Source: an uncultured Collinsella sp. (GTDB lineage: Bacteria; Actinomycetota; Coriobacteriia; Coriobacteriales; Coriobacteriaceae). From it: 7,260 nt of DNA. Where the stretch lies: positions 1 to 7,260 of the forward strand of contig CALKBB010000269.1 of the NCBI GenBank assembly GCA_937989795.1. The letters run 5' to 3'. The notes beneath the pieces were generated by a model, which saw nothing but the letters and a program-made list of their open reading frames with translations, searched no databases and had not been told where the DNA came from. Both the position numbers and the translations under genes were made by a program. Positions 1 through 6,162 of this stretch are shown here, piece after piece. Positions within the stretch are counted from its first letter, which is position 1. Every line of letters begins with the position of its first letter.

Positions 1-111
1 CGAGGCAGACGAATCGAGGTAGACGGACACGCGAACCGGCGTGTCAGAATCCTTCTTGGTAGTCGCGCCCATCTTAAAGACGCGGGTCAGCTTGTCCACG
101 GGAATCTTCAT
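1..111 (-). CDS. Unrecognised protein, N-terminal 37 residues only (3' end beyond window)
   Basis: This is the start of a gene that continues past the left edge; 37 codons are visible, beginning MKIPVDKLTRVFKMG. The ATG at 109-111 is preceded by a strong Shine-Dalgarno (GGAGG at 120-124, 8-nt spacer). It lies 18 bp after the rodA stop with no terminator between, so it is very likely the next gene of the same operon. The visible part is hydrophilic, rich in Lys and Asp, with no signal peptide or membrane segment, so a cytoplasmic protein is likely. I do not recognise the family. The segment around residues 26-36 (VRVSVYLDSSA) looks like a beta strand followed by a turn, but that is too little to assign a fold. 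The reading frame and start are well supported; the function is unknown. Confidence 0.7.
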   Translation of the reverse strand, partial: MKIPVDKLTRVFKMGATTKKDSDTPVRVSVYLDSSAS

Positions 112-117
112 AGCAAA

Positions 118-124
118 CCCCTCC
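118..124 (-). promoter_or_regulatory. Shine-Dalgarno of the gene following rodA
   Basis: The minus strand reads GGAGGGG here, ending 6 nt before the ATG at 111 (8 nt if only the GGAGG core at 120-124 is counted). It lies in the 18-bp gap after the rodA stop and supports the short partial frame to its left as a real gene. Confidence 0.75.
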
Positions 125-129
125 AGCGG

Positions 130-1356
130 TTACGCGGCGCCCGAACGATGCCGCCATATGGATTGTACGATACCCACCGTCAGCAGCTGAATCATCATCG
201 AAGACGAACCGAAGCTAATAAACGGTAGCGGAATACCGGTAATCGGCATCATGCCGATGCACATGCCGATGTTCTCGAAGGTCTGGAATGCCCACATGCC
301 GACGATACCTACGCATGACAAGCGTAGGAACAGAGACTCGCACTTAAAGGCGACGCGGATCGTCGAGAAGATGAGCAGCACGTACAGGCACAGCAGCAAA
401 AAGGAACCGCAGAAGCCAAAGGTCTCAGACAAAAAAGCGAAGACGAAGTCGGTATGGAACTCGGGCAGAAAGCCACCGGCCGACTGCGTCGCATGCCCCA
501 GTCCTTTACCGAAAAAGCCACCCGATCCAACCGCGATGAGCGATTGCTGCAAGTTGTAGGCATCGTCCGAATCGGCATTATCGGGGTCGATGAAGACCGT
601 CAGACGGTTCATCTGGTACTGCTTAATGAGCACATCGTGGCCGAGCAGCGAATCGAAGACAGAATCGAGCGCCAGGACGAGCGCCACCAGGCCCACGAGC
701 AGAGCCAAAGTCGAAAGCACCCATTCGCGGCGTGCACCGCTCATGCAGATGACAACGGCACCCGACACCAACACGACCAGGCCCGAACCCAGGTCGCCCA
801 TGGCGACGACGGCCAAAAACGGAACGGACAGCATGCCGCAGAGCTTAATGTAGTCGCGGACGGTATCGATGCGGCCGTTGTACTGCGAACCAAGCGTGGC
901 GATAAAGAAGATTGTGATGAGCTTGGCGAGCTCGACCGGCTGGAAGGTAAGACCGATACCGGGAATCTTGATCCAGCCCGTCATGCCTAAGCCGCCCGTA
1001 TAGGACAGTCCCGGAATCTTGGGCGAGAAAATCACAATGAGGTCGATGACGAGCAGTGCCGTCGAGAAGTTAGAGATGCCGCGCAGATCGGTTCGCCAGA
1101 CGAGCACCGCAAGCACCGCGCCGATGCCGATACCCAGCAGGTGACGCGAGAACGAGGCGTCGGCCTTAAACTGCGAGGCCGACCAAATGATGATGGCGCC
1201 ATAGGCAACGAGCGCCAACGTTGCCAACAGCACGCCGATATGCACCTTCTGGCGAAACGTGCCGCGCGAAGCCGAAAGTTGCTTGTTGACACGGTCCAGG
1301 CTGCTGCGGGAACCGGTTTTAGTTGAGCGGAACAGATCCGCCGGCGAAAAATCCAT
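130..1356 (-). CDS. rodA: RodA, SEDS-family peptidoglycan glycosyltransferase
   Basis: RodA polymerises lipid II into glycan strands in the plasma membrane and works with the class B PBP encoded just upstream. The product is 408 residues, close to the usual SEDS length, with about ten hydrophobic segments starting near residue 38. Visible family landmarks are the GWIKIPGIGLTFQPVELAK stretch (127-145), the acidic outside loop with FIDPDNADSDDAYN (255-268) followed by QSLIAVGSGGFFGKGLG (271-287), FLPEFHTDFVFA (296-307) and the C-terminal PITGIPLPFISFGSSS (371-386). The acidic loop region is known in the family to carry a catalytically essential aspartate. The last motif is usually SYGGSS, so here Tyr is Phe and one Gly is Ser. 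Residues 1-37 form a polar, basic cytoplasmic tail. The ATG is placed by an AGGAGG site that overlaps the stop of the PBP2 gene. FtsW is the main alternative, but the operon context and the PITGIPLP region fit RodA. Confidence 0.95.
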   Translation of the reverse strand: MDFSPADLFRSTKTGSRSSLDRVNKQLSASRGTFRQKVHIGVLLATLALVAYGAIIIWSASQFKADASFSRHLLGIGIGAVLAVLVWRTDLRGISNFSTALLVIDLIVIFSPKIPGLSYTGGLGMTGWIKIPGIGLTFQPVELAKLITIFFIATLGSQYNGRIDTVRDYIKLCGMLSVPFLAVVAMGDLGSGLVVLVSGAVVICMSGARREWVLSTLALLVGLVALVLALDSVFDSLLGHDVLIKQYQMNRLTVFIDPDNADSDDAYNLQQSLIAVGSGGFFGKGLGHATQSAGGFLPEFHTDFVFAFLSETFGFCGSFLLLCLYVLLIFSTIRVAFKCESLFLRLSCVGIVGMWAFQTFENIGMCIGMMPITGIPLPFISFGSSSMMIQLLTVGIVQSIWRHRSGAA

Positions 1357-1361
1357 CGCAA

Positions 1362-1367
1362 CCTCCT
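1362..1367 (-). promoter_or_regulatory. Shine-Dalgarno of rodA, overlapping the PBP2 stop codon
   Basis: The minus strand reads TAGGAGG across the end of the PBP2 gene: the AG of the TAG stop forms the first two bases of AGGAGG. A 5-nt spacer leads to the rodA ATG at 1356. The overlap suggests that ribosomes finishing PBP2 feed rodA translation. Confidence 0.8.
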
Positions 1368-3438
1368 ATCGAACCGAAGAATCGCCCGTGGCAGAAGATG
1401 TGTCGGGCTCGTTATAGATGGCACCGAGGACATCGCGCACGACATGTAGGGCAATGGCCGAACCGCCGCCACCCTGTTCCAAGACGGTGGCAATTACGTA
1501 CTTGGGGTCGTCAGCGGGAGCATAAGCGCAGAACCAGGAATACTCGTCCTCGCCGCTTTTCTCGCCGGTGCCCGACTTACCGTAGACCTGCGGCGTCAAG
1601 TTGGTAAAGTGCGACGCCGTAGTGGCGGAAGTCGAATAGATAACGTCGTGCATGCCGTTGCGCACCAGTGTCAGATCGGCATCACTGTTAATCTTGGCGG
1701 TGAGGCGCTTTTTGGAGCCCTTGCCGTTGTAGATATAGGCATCGCCCCCGTCGCCGTCACGCGAGACGGCGGACAGAAACACGTGCGGCGTGAACTGCTT
1801 GCCACCGTTGGCGAGCCCCATATAGGCGCACGCCATCTGCAGGGGCGTCACCAGGATGTCGCCCTGGCCGATGGCAATGTTAGTCATATCACCGGCATTC
1901 CACTTGCGGTCCTCGGCAGAGGCGTCGGTGAAGTACGACTCTTTCCACTCGGCATCGGGAATACGCCCGGCGCCTTCACTGGGAAGGTCGATGCCGCATG
2001 TCGAGCCCAAACCCCAACGGCGGAACATCTCCTGCAGGCCCTCGGGATTGTCCTTGTCATAGAAGAACGCCTTGCCGATATCGTAGAAAACCGGGTCGCA
2101 CGAATTTGCGATGCCCGATTGCAGCGTCATGGTTCCATGACCGGAGTGCAGCCAGCAGTACTTGCCCCACTGCTTGCCCAGGCCCGTCCAATAGCCCGTG
2201 CAGTCCGTGGTTTGAGACGAGGTGTAGGTACCATATTCGAGCGCGGCAAGTGAAGTCAGCGGCTTGATGGTCGAAGCCGACATGTACTGGCCGCTAATGG
2301 CACGGTTGAGAAGCGGATGCGAGCCCTCATCGTCATTGAGCTCGGTCCACACGTCGTTGGAGACGCCGCCGATAAACACGGACGGATCGAATTTGGGCTC
2401 GCTGGCCATACCCAGAATCTCGCCATTGTTGGGGTCGAGGCAGACCACCGCACCGTTGCCGGCATTGCTGTAGCCCGATTGCTTAGCGCGCGCGATGGCA
2501 TCAGCAAGAGCCGTCTCGCAGGCTTGCTGAATGGCAAGGTCGATCGTGAGCTTGACATCGGAGCCCGCACGTGGGGGCACGGCGCCAGCCTGTCCGGTAA
2601 CGTTACCCGAGGCATCGACCTTTACCGTCTGTTCACCGCGAATGCCCTGGAGCAGGTTTTCGTAATAGCTCTCCACGCCCGCCTGGCCTACGATGTCGCC
2701 AGACTGGTAGGCAATCTTACCCGCAGACTCGCTGGCGTCCTCGGAAGTCTTCTTTTTCTGCGCCTCGAGCTGCTCGGAGGTAATGGTGCCGGTATAGCCC
2801 AAGATATGGCAGGCGGTCTCGCCATACGGGTACTGGCGCTCGGTGCGCTCAGCGATCTTCACGCCGGGAAACTCACCGGCGTGCTCCTGAATGTAGGCGA
2901 CAGTAGAGCGGCGCACGTCAGTCGCGATGGTATGCAGACTCTGCGCGCCTTCGGAATTGTCCTGGATGTTGCGCAGCACCGCGACATACGGCATGCCAAG
3001 CACGTTAGCGAGATGACGCACCAGCACCTTGTCGCCGGCAAGGTCGCGATAGGCAACGACAGCAAGCGAGGGACGGTTCTGTACCAGCGCGACGCCGTTG
3101 CGGTCCAGGATGCGGCCACGCACGGCGGGCGTGGTAACAGTACGCGTCTGATTGCTCTGTGCCTGCTTGTCGTAGTAGTCCGACGAGACCATCTGCATGC
3201 CCCACAGCTTAACGGCAAGTGCGGCAAACATCGCACCCACGCCCGTGGTAAGGATGGAAAAGCGGCCCTTAAAGGCGGTGGCGGCCGTATTGCCCTCGCC
3301 CTCGGTGGCGCGCGGGGCCGTTCCGTGCTGCGTGTCGTAGGTAAAGCGGGAGTCGCCGCGGCGCATAATGACCAGCGCGACCACAATGGCCACGACCAGC
3401 ACGATACCGGCGATAACAACCGTCATCTGGGAAGACAT
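1366..3438 (-). CDS. mrdA: Class B penicillin-binding protein 2 (elongasome transpeptidase)
   Basis: PBP2 cross-links peptidoglycan stem peptides on the outer face of the membrane as partner of RodA. The product has 690 residues, in the usual class B range. After the membrane region comes the dimerisation/pedestal domain (about 95-290), with VRGRILDRNG at 106-115 and GQAGVESYYE at 251-260, and then the transpeptidase domain (about 325-675). Its three active-site motifs are STIK (389-392, Ser389 the presumed nucleophile), SCD (446-448) and KSGTG (621-625). The SxD form of the second motif is known from PBP2-type enzymes. Two hydrophobic segments precede the pedestal, at 6-25 and about 60-80, where one is usual. 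The residues just before the nucleophile are MSA rather than the common PG. The ATG at 3438 is chosen because GGGAGG sits 7 nt upstream; the internal ATGs at codons 5 and 25 have no suitably spaced site. It follows mreD by 13 bp. Confidence 0.95.
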   Translation of the reverse strand: MSSQMTVVIAGIVLVVAIVVALVIMRRGDSRFTYDTQHGTAPRATEGEGNTAATAFKGRFSILTTGVGAMFAALAVKLWGMQMVSSDYYDKQAQSNQTRTVTTPAVRGRILDRNGVALVQNRPSLAVVAYRDLAGDKVLVRHLANVLGMPYVAVLRNIQDNSEGAQSLHTIATDVRRSTVAYIQEHAGEFPGVKIAERTERQYPYGETACHILGYTGTITSEQLEAQKKKTSEDASESAGKIAYQSGDIVGQAGVESYYENLLQGIRGEQTVKVDASGNVTGQAGAVPPRAGSDVKLTIDLAIQQACETALADAIARAKQSGYSNAGNGAVVCLDPNNGEILGMASEPKFDPSVFIGGVSNDVWTELNDDEGSHPLLNRAISGQYMSASTIKPLTSLAALEYGTYTSSQTTDCTGYWTGLGKQWGKYCWLHSGHGTMTLQSGIANSCDPVFYDIGKAFFYDKDNPEGLQEMFRRWGLGSTCGIDLPSEGAGRIPDAEWKESYFTDASAEDRKWNAGDMTNIAIGQGDILVTPLQMACAYMGLANGGKQFTPHVFLSAVSRDGDGGDAYIYNGKGSKKRLTAKINSDADLTLVRNGMHDVIYSTSATTASHFTNLTPQVYGKSGTGEKSGEDEYSWFCAYAPADDPKYVIATVLEQGGGGSAIALHVVRDVLGAIYNEPDTSSATGDSSVR

Positions 3439-3445
3439 CTACGGG

Positions 3446-3451
3446 CCTCCC
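3446..3451 (-). promoter_or_regulatory. Shine-Dalgarno of the PBP2 gene
   Basis: GGGAGG on the minus strand begins at the base right after the mreD TAG stop (3452-3454) and ends 7 nt before the ATG at 3438. It fixes the start that includes the extra N-terminal membrane segment. Confidence 0.8.
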
Positions 3452-4018
3452 CTATTTAAGCTTACGGGTCTTGGGCTTAAAGCGTATGCCCGCCTGACGC
3501 CCACCGCGTGCGGAGAACCCGTAGCCAGACTGTGGTGCGACACCGGACATCAAAAACGGGACGGCGACCAGGCCCGTCAGAATCGAGGACGGCAGGGCGT
3601 GTCCAAAAATCGCCACGACAAAACTCGACTCCAGACCCATAAACAACAAGATAATGCTGTAGATCACGTTAATGGCAAACGCGAAGGCGCCCACCGTGAT
3701 GCCGCGAGCGCTCGGGGTGCCGCCCGTCTGACCGGCGGCACTATGCACCAGGGCAAAACTACCCGCTGTCAGCAACAGCGACATCACACCCACTGGCACG
3801 GCAGCCGACAGGTCGTAGAACAGACCACAGCAAAAACCGCAAATGACGGCTCGCGTGGGATCGCCCGAAAACACACCCAGACACACCAGGACAATCATAA
3901 AGTTGACGCGACCGCCCGCGATAGAGATCTGCGGCGCCAAGCCCGCCTGCAACAGGACGCAGACAATGGCGGCAATCGCAAAAGCGCGGGAGCCAGCCCC
4001 CTGTTCGTGTAGATCCAT
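3452..4018 (-). CDS. mreD: MreD, rod-shape-determining membrane protein
   Basis: MreD is a small integral membrane protein that bridges MreC and the wall synthases of the elongasome. From the ATG at 4018 it is 188 residues, a normal length. Hydrophobic stretches at about 11-30, 37-52, 57-92, 106-128 and 131-157 give an estimated five to six membrane passes. The GFCCGLFYDLSAAVPVG region (61-77) matches the Gly-rich, Asp-containing core typical of MreD. The C-terminal 20 or so residues are strongly basic (RGGRQAGIRFKPKTRKLK) and likely cytoplasmic. A longer frame from a TTG at 4024 is possible, but that codon lies only 1 nt after the GGAGG site, whereas the ATG lies 7 nt after it, so I choose the ATG. 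MreD is poorly conserved in sequence; its place between mreC and mrdA makes the assignment firm. Confidence 0.92.
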   Translation of the reverse strand: MDLHEQGAGSRAFAIAAIVCVLLQAGLAPQISIAGGRVNFMIVLVCLGVFSGDPTRAVICGFCCGLFYDLSAAVPVGVMSLLLTAGSFALVHSAAGQTGGTPSARGITVGAFAFAINVIYSIILLFMGLESSFVVAIFGHALPSSILTGLVAVPFLMSGVAPQSGYGFSARGGRQAGIRFKPKTRKLK

Positions 4019-4025
4019 GGACAAG

Positions 4026-4030
4026 CCTCC
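4026..4030 (-). promoter_or_regulatory. Shine-Dalgarno deciding the mreD start
   Basis: GGAGG lies directly after the mreC TAG stop (4031-4033). It is 7 nt from the ATG at 4018 but only 1 nt from the in-frame TTG at 4024, so it favours the shorter MreD beginning MDLHEQ. Confidence 0.8.
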
Positions 4031-5023
4031 CTATTCGCTCGAACCGGAATCATCGGACGCATCGGAGCCATCGTCCGAGCTATCGTCTTTGGACTTGGTG
4101 GCCGCATCACGCGAGGTGCCCTGCGGTGTGCTGTTGGCGCTGCTCACATCCTCGTCCGAAGCCGACTGCTCATCGGTCAGCGACGTAATGACCAGCACTT
4201 CCTCGTTGTTTTCGGCCGTTGTCTGGGCACGCACGACGATGGTGTAGTACACATCGTTGGCAGTCTTTTCCACCGAGGAGACCGTACCGAGCGGCAGGCC
4301 CTTGGGGAACACGCCGCCGATGCCCGAAGTCACGATAATGTCGCCCACCTTCACGTCAGAGTCGACACTCACGTGCTCCAGGCGCAGGGTGCCGTCGGGC
4401 TGCCCCTGCAGCATCCCCTGAGCGCGCGTATCCTGCACCATGGCGGACACGCCCGAGTTCTCATCACCGATCAGGCGGACGGTGGAAGTCTTAGCCGAAA
4501 CCTCGATAATCTGACCGATGACACCGGCAGAACTCGTCACGGGCATGTTGATGGCAAGCCCATCGGCCGAGCCCTTGTCGATGGTAACCGTCGAGGTCCA
4601 GGCATCGCCCGACGCACCGACAATACGAGCAGCGGTCGACTTAAGATTGTAGGTCGACTGAAGACCGACCAGGCTCTCGAGTCGCTCGGCGGTCTTTTGC
4701 GCCTCGGAAAGCTCGGCGACCTTAGAGGTCAGCACCTCGTTTTGTTTCTTAAGCTCGTCGAGGGTGTCTTGCGAAGCCGTAAGGTTTGAGAACACGTTTC
4801 CGATTGCGTTGAAGGGCGCAGCCACAGCCGAGCCCACAAAGCGCACCGGCGAAGTAATCGTCGTCACACCCGAACGCACGGCGTGAATCGGACCTGCCTC
4901 ACCTTCACGAATATAAAACGTGAGGAGCAACACCGAAATCACGCTGAAAACAATCAACGGGCGCATACCCGTTGATTGTCGCTTGGTATTCAGATTTGAA
5001 GAGAAACCCGAAGATCGTGCCAA
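4031..5023 (-). CDS. mreC: MreC, elongasome scaffold protein
   Basis: MreC is a bitopic membrane protein whose outside domain contacts and activates PBP2. The product has 330 residues. In order it shows a basic cytoplasmic stretch (1-19), one transmembrane segment (about 21-38), a coiled coil (about 80-120, with LDELKKQNEVLTSKVAELSE at 88-107) and the MreC beta-domain (about 125-280). The domain includes the hallmark VTSGIGGVFPKGLPLGTV (231-248). Residues 284-330 form a disordered tail with 14 Ser and 14 acidic residues out of 47. The start is a TTG: AAGGTGGA at 5030-5037 is well spaced from it, and the next in-frame ATG (Met20, codon at 4964-4966) has no such site and lies in a hairpin loop next to the membrane segment. 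It lies 21 bp after mreB and 12 bp before mreD. Confidence 0.94.
   Translation of the reverse strand: MARSSGFSSNLNTKRQSTGMRPLIVFSVISVLLLTFYIREGEAGPIHAVRSGVTTITSPVRFVGSAVAAPFNAIGNVFSNLTASQDTLDELKKQNEVLTSKVAELSEAQKTAERLESLVGLQSTYNLKSTAARIVGASGDAWTSTVTIDKGSADGLAINMPVTSSAGVIGQIIEVSAKTSTVRLIGDENSGVSAMVQDTRAQGMLQGQPDGTLRLEHVSVDSDVKVGDIIVTSGIGGVFPKGLPLGTVSSVEKTANDVYYTIVVRAQTTAENNEEVLVITSLTDEQSASDEDVSSANSTPQGTSRDAATKSKDDSSDDGSDASDDSGSSE
4946..4979 (-). terminator. Intragenic hairpin with T-run inside the start of mreC
   Basis: The minus strand has a perfect 12-bp inverted repeat, ACAATCAACGGG (4979-4968) and CCCGTTGATTGT (4961-4950), with a 6-nt loop TATGCG. The last stem base opens a run of four T (4950-4947). 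The layout is that of an intrinsic terminator or attenuator, though the T-run is short and the stem is only half GC. It lies 44 nt into mreC, over codons 15-25, and the loop contains the ATG of Met20. The structure is directly visible; its function as attenuator, translation brake or RNA-processing site is inference. Confidence 0.5.
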
Positions 5024-5029
5024 ATGGAA

Positions 5030-5037
5030 TCCACCTT
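5030..5037 (-). promoter_or_regulatory. Shine-Dalgarno supporting the TTG start of mreC
   Basis: AAGGTGGA lies in the 21-bp gap between mreB and mreC. Its AGGTG core can pair with the 16S 3' end and ends 8 nt before the TTG at 5023. No ATG or GTG is in a comparable position, so TTG is the best start. Confidence 0.65.
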
Positions 5038-5044
5038 TTGGAAA

Positions 5045-6088
5045 TTAAGCATTGGTCTGGACGAAGCCACCGTCAAATGCATTTGCCTCGAGCACGCGGG
5101 CGCAGCCGTTGACGACGTTGTCGAGCGCCGTAGGGCTAACGTTGACCGAAACGCCGGTCTCATCGCGCAAGCGCACGTCGAGACCGCGCAGCAGTGCACC
5201 GCCACCGGTCAAAAGGATGCCGTAGTACATAAGGTCCGAGGCAAGATCGGGCGGCGTGGCGTCGAGGGCGTCCTTGACGGCCTTGGCCATCTCGTCGAGT
5301 GGCTTGTTGAGCGCGCGACGGATTTCCTCGCTCTCGATGCGCACGGTCTTGGGCAGGCCCGTAATCACGTCGCGGCCGTTGACCTCGACGTCGAGCTCGT
5401 CCTTGAGCGGCACGGCAGAACCGACCTTGATCTTGATGTCCTCTGCCGTACGCTCGCCGATGGCCAAGTTGTAGGCATCGCGAACGTGCGTGAGGATGGC
5501 CTGATCGAACTCGTCGCCGGCAATACGGATGGACTGCGAGACGACAATGCCGCCCATGGCGATAACGGCGACCTCGGTGGTACCGCCGCCGATGTCGATG
5601 ACCATGGAGCCGGTGGGTTCCTCGACGGGCAGGTCGGCGCCGATAGCGGCGGCCATGGGCTCCTCGATCAGGTAGGCCTGGCGGGCACCGGCCTGGATCG
5701 TGGCCTCAAAGACAGCTCGCTTCTCGACCGACGTGACGCCGGAGGGAACGCAGACGACAACGCGCGGACGCGGGGTCCACGGATAGCGCTTCTCGGACGC
5801 CTTGTCGATAAAATAGCGAAGCATGGCCTCGGTAACGTCGAAGTCGGCGATAACGCCGTCTTTAAGGGGACGAACGGCCACAATGTTACCGGGCGTACGG
5901 CCGAGCATGCGCTTTGCCTCGATACCGACCGCCAGGATGCGCTCGTCGTTCTTGTCGATGGCGACAACAGAGGGCTCGCGGATGACGATGCCCTTGCCGC
6001 GCACGGAGACAAGCGTATTTGCGGTGCCGAGGTCGATGGCAAGATCGCCCGCATAGCTACCGAAGAACATATCCATCAAAGAAAACAA
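5045..6088 (-). CDS. mreB: MreB, actin-like cytoskeletal protein
   Basis: MreB forms ATP-dependent filaments under the membrane that orient lateral wall synthesis. The product has 347 residues, the family's usual length, and keeps the actin-fold nucleotide motifs: phosphate-1 loop IDLGTANT (18-25), VCVPSGVTSVEKRA (112-125), EEPMAAAIG (142-150), phosphate-2 loop DIGGGTTEVAV (165-175) and adenosine motif GILLTGGGALLRG (290-302). The short N-terminus MFSLMDMFFG is hydrophobic, and the MLRYF stretch (89-93) lies where other MreBs have a membrane-binding loop. The start is a TTG at 6088 with AGGAG 5 nt upstream; in-frame ATGs at codons 5 and 7 are 17 nt or more from that site. It is the first gene after a 115-bp intergenic region with a candidate promoter. 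The actin-family motifs and neighbours leave little doubt; Mbl-type paralogues would look similar, but this copy lies in the mreBCD cluster. Confidence 0.97.
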   Translation of the reverse strand: MFSLMDMFFGSYAGDLAIDLGTANTLVSVRGKGIVIREPSVVAIDKNDERILAVGIEAKRMLGRTPGNIVAVRPLKDGVIADFDVTEAMLRYFIDKASEKRYPWTPRPRVVVCVPSGVTSVEKRAVFEATIQAGARQAYLIEEPMAAAIGADLPVEEPTGSMVIDIGGGTTEVAVIAMGGIVVSQSIRIAGDEFDQAILTHVRDAYNLAIGERTAEDIKIKVGSAVPLKDELDVEVNGRDVITGLPKTVRIESEEIRRALNKPLDEMAKAVKDALDATPPDLASDLMYYGILLTGGGALLRGLDVRLRDETGVSVNVSPTALDNVVNGCARVLEANAFDGGFVQTNA

Positions 6089-6093
6089 CGCAA

Positions 6094-6098
6094 CTCCT
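6094..6098 (-). promoter_or_regulatory. Shine-Dalgarno supporting the TTG start of mreB
   Basis: AGGAG ends 5 nt before the TTG at 6088. The downstream in-frame ATGs at 6076 and 6070 are too far from it, so the TTG start is preferred. Confidence 0.7.
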
Positions 6099-6124
6099 GA
6101 TGTGTTGGATGATTGCTGGAAAAC

Positions 6125-6144
6125 TACTAGCCCATCATACTAGC
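6125..6144 (-). repeat. Tandem heptamer GCTAGTA beside the candidate mreB promoter
   Basis: GCTAGTA occurs twice on the minus strand, at 6138-6144 and 6125-6131, 13 bp apart from start to start. One copy overlaps the upstream end of the candidate -10 hexamer, and the other lies about where transcription would begin. This could be an operator for a regulator binding as a dimer, or chance in a short AT-richer stretch. Confidence 0.35.
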
Positions 6145-6162
6145 GCAAGCCCGGCACCTCAC
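6134..6162 (-). promoter_or_regulatory. Candidate promoter for the mre operon
   Basis: The minus strand has TATGAT at 6134-6139, one base off the TATAAT consensus. A weak -35, GTGAGG at 6157-6162 (3 of 6 matches to TTGACA), lies 17 bp upstream. Transcription would start near 6127, giving a leader of about 40 nt to the mreB TTG. The -35 falls inside the upstream hairpin. The -10 is good but the -35 is poor, so this is a moderate-to-weak prediction; readthrough from the TPR gene is the alternative. Confidence 0.4.

Noticed and set aside
242..258. Inverted repeat ATCGGCAT/ATGCCGAT in rodA
   Set aside because: It arises from the repeated protein text IGM-IGM with similar codons, has a 1-nt loop that cannot form a stable hairpin, and has no regulatory context.
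2317..3459. Long plus-strand open frame (380 codons) opposite the PBP2 gene
   Set aside because: It is antisense to a gene with all catalytic motifs intact. Its product is a low-complexity, His/Arg/Gly-rich sequence without domain features, as expected of a mirror frame in GC-rich DNA.
4019..4024. Longer mreD starting at TTG
   Set aside because: That TTG lies 1 nt after the GGAGG site, too close for initiation; the ATG two codons later has a 7-nt spacer.
5024..6100. Long plus-strand open frame (358 codons) opposite mreB
   Set aside because: Its composition (Asp/Gly/Leu/Val-rich, no motifs) is that of a complementary-strand shadow, and mreB is unambiguous.
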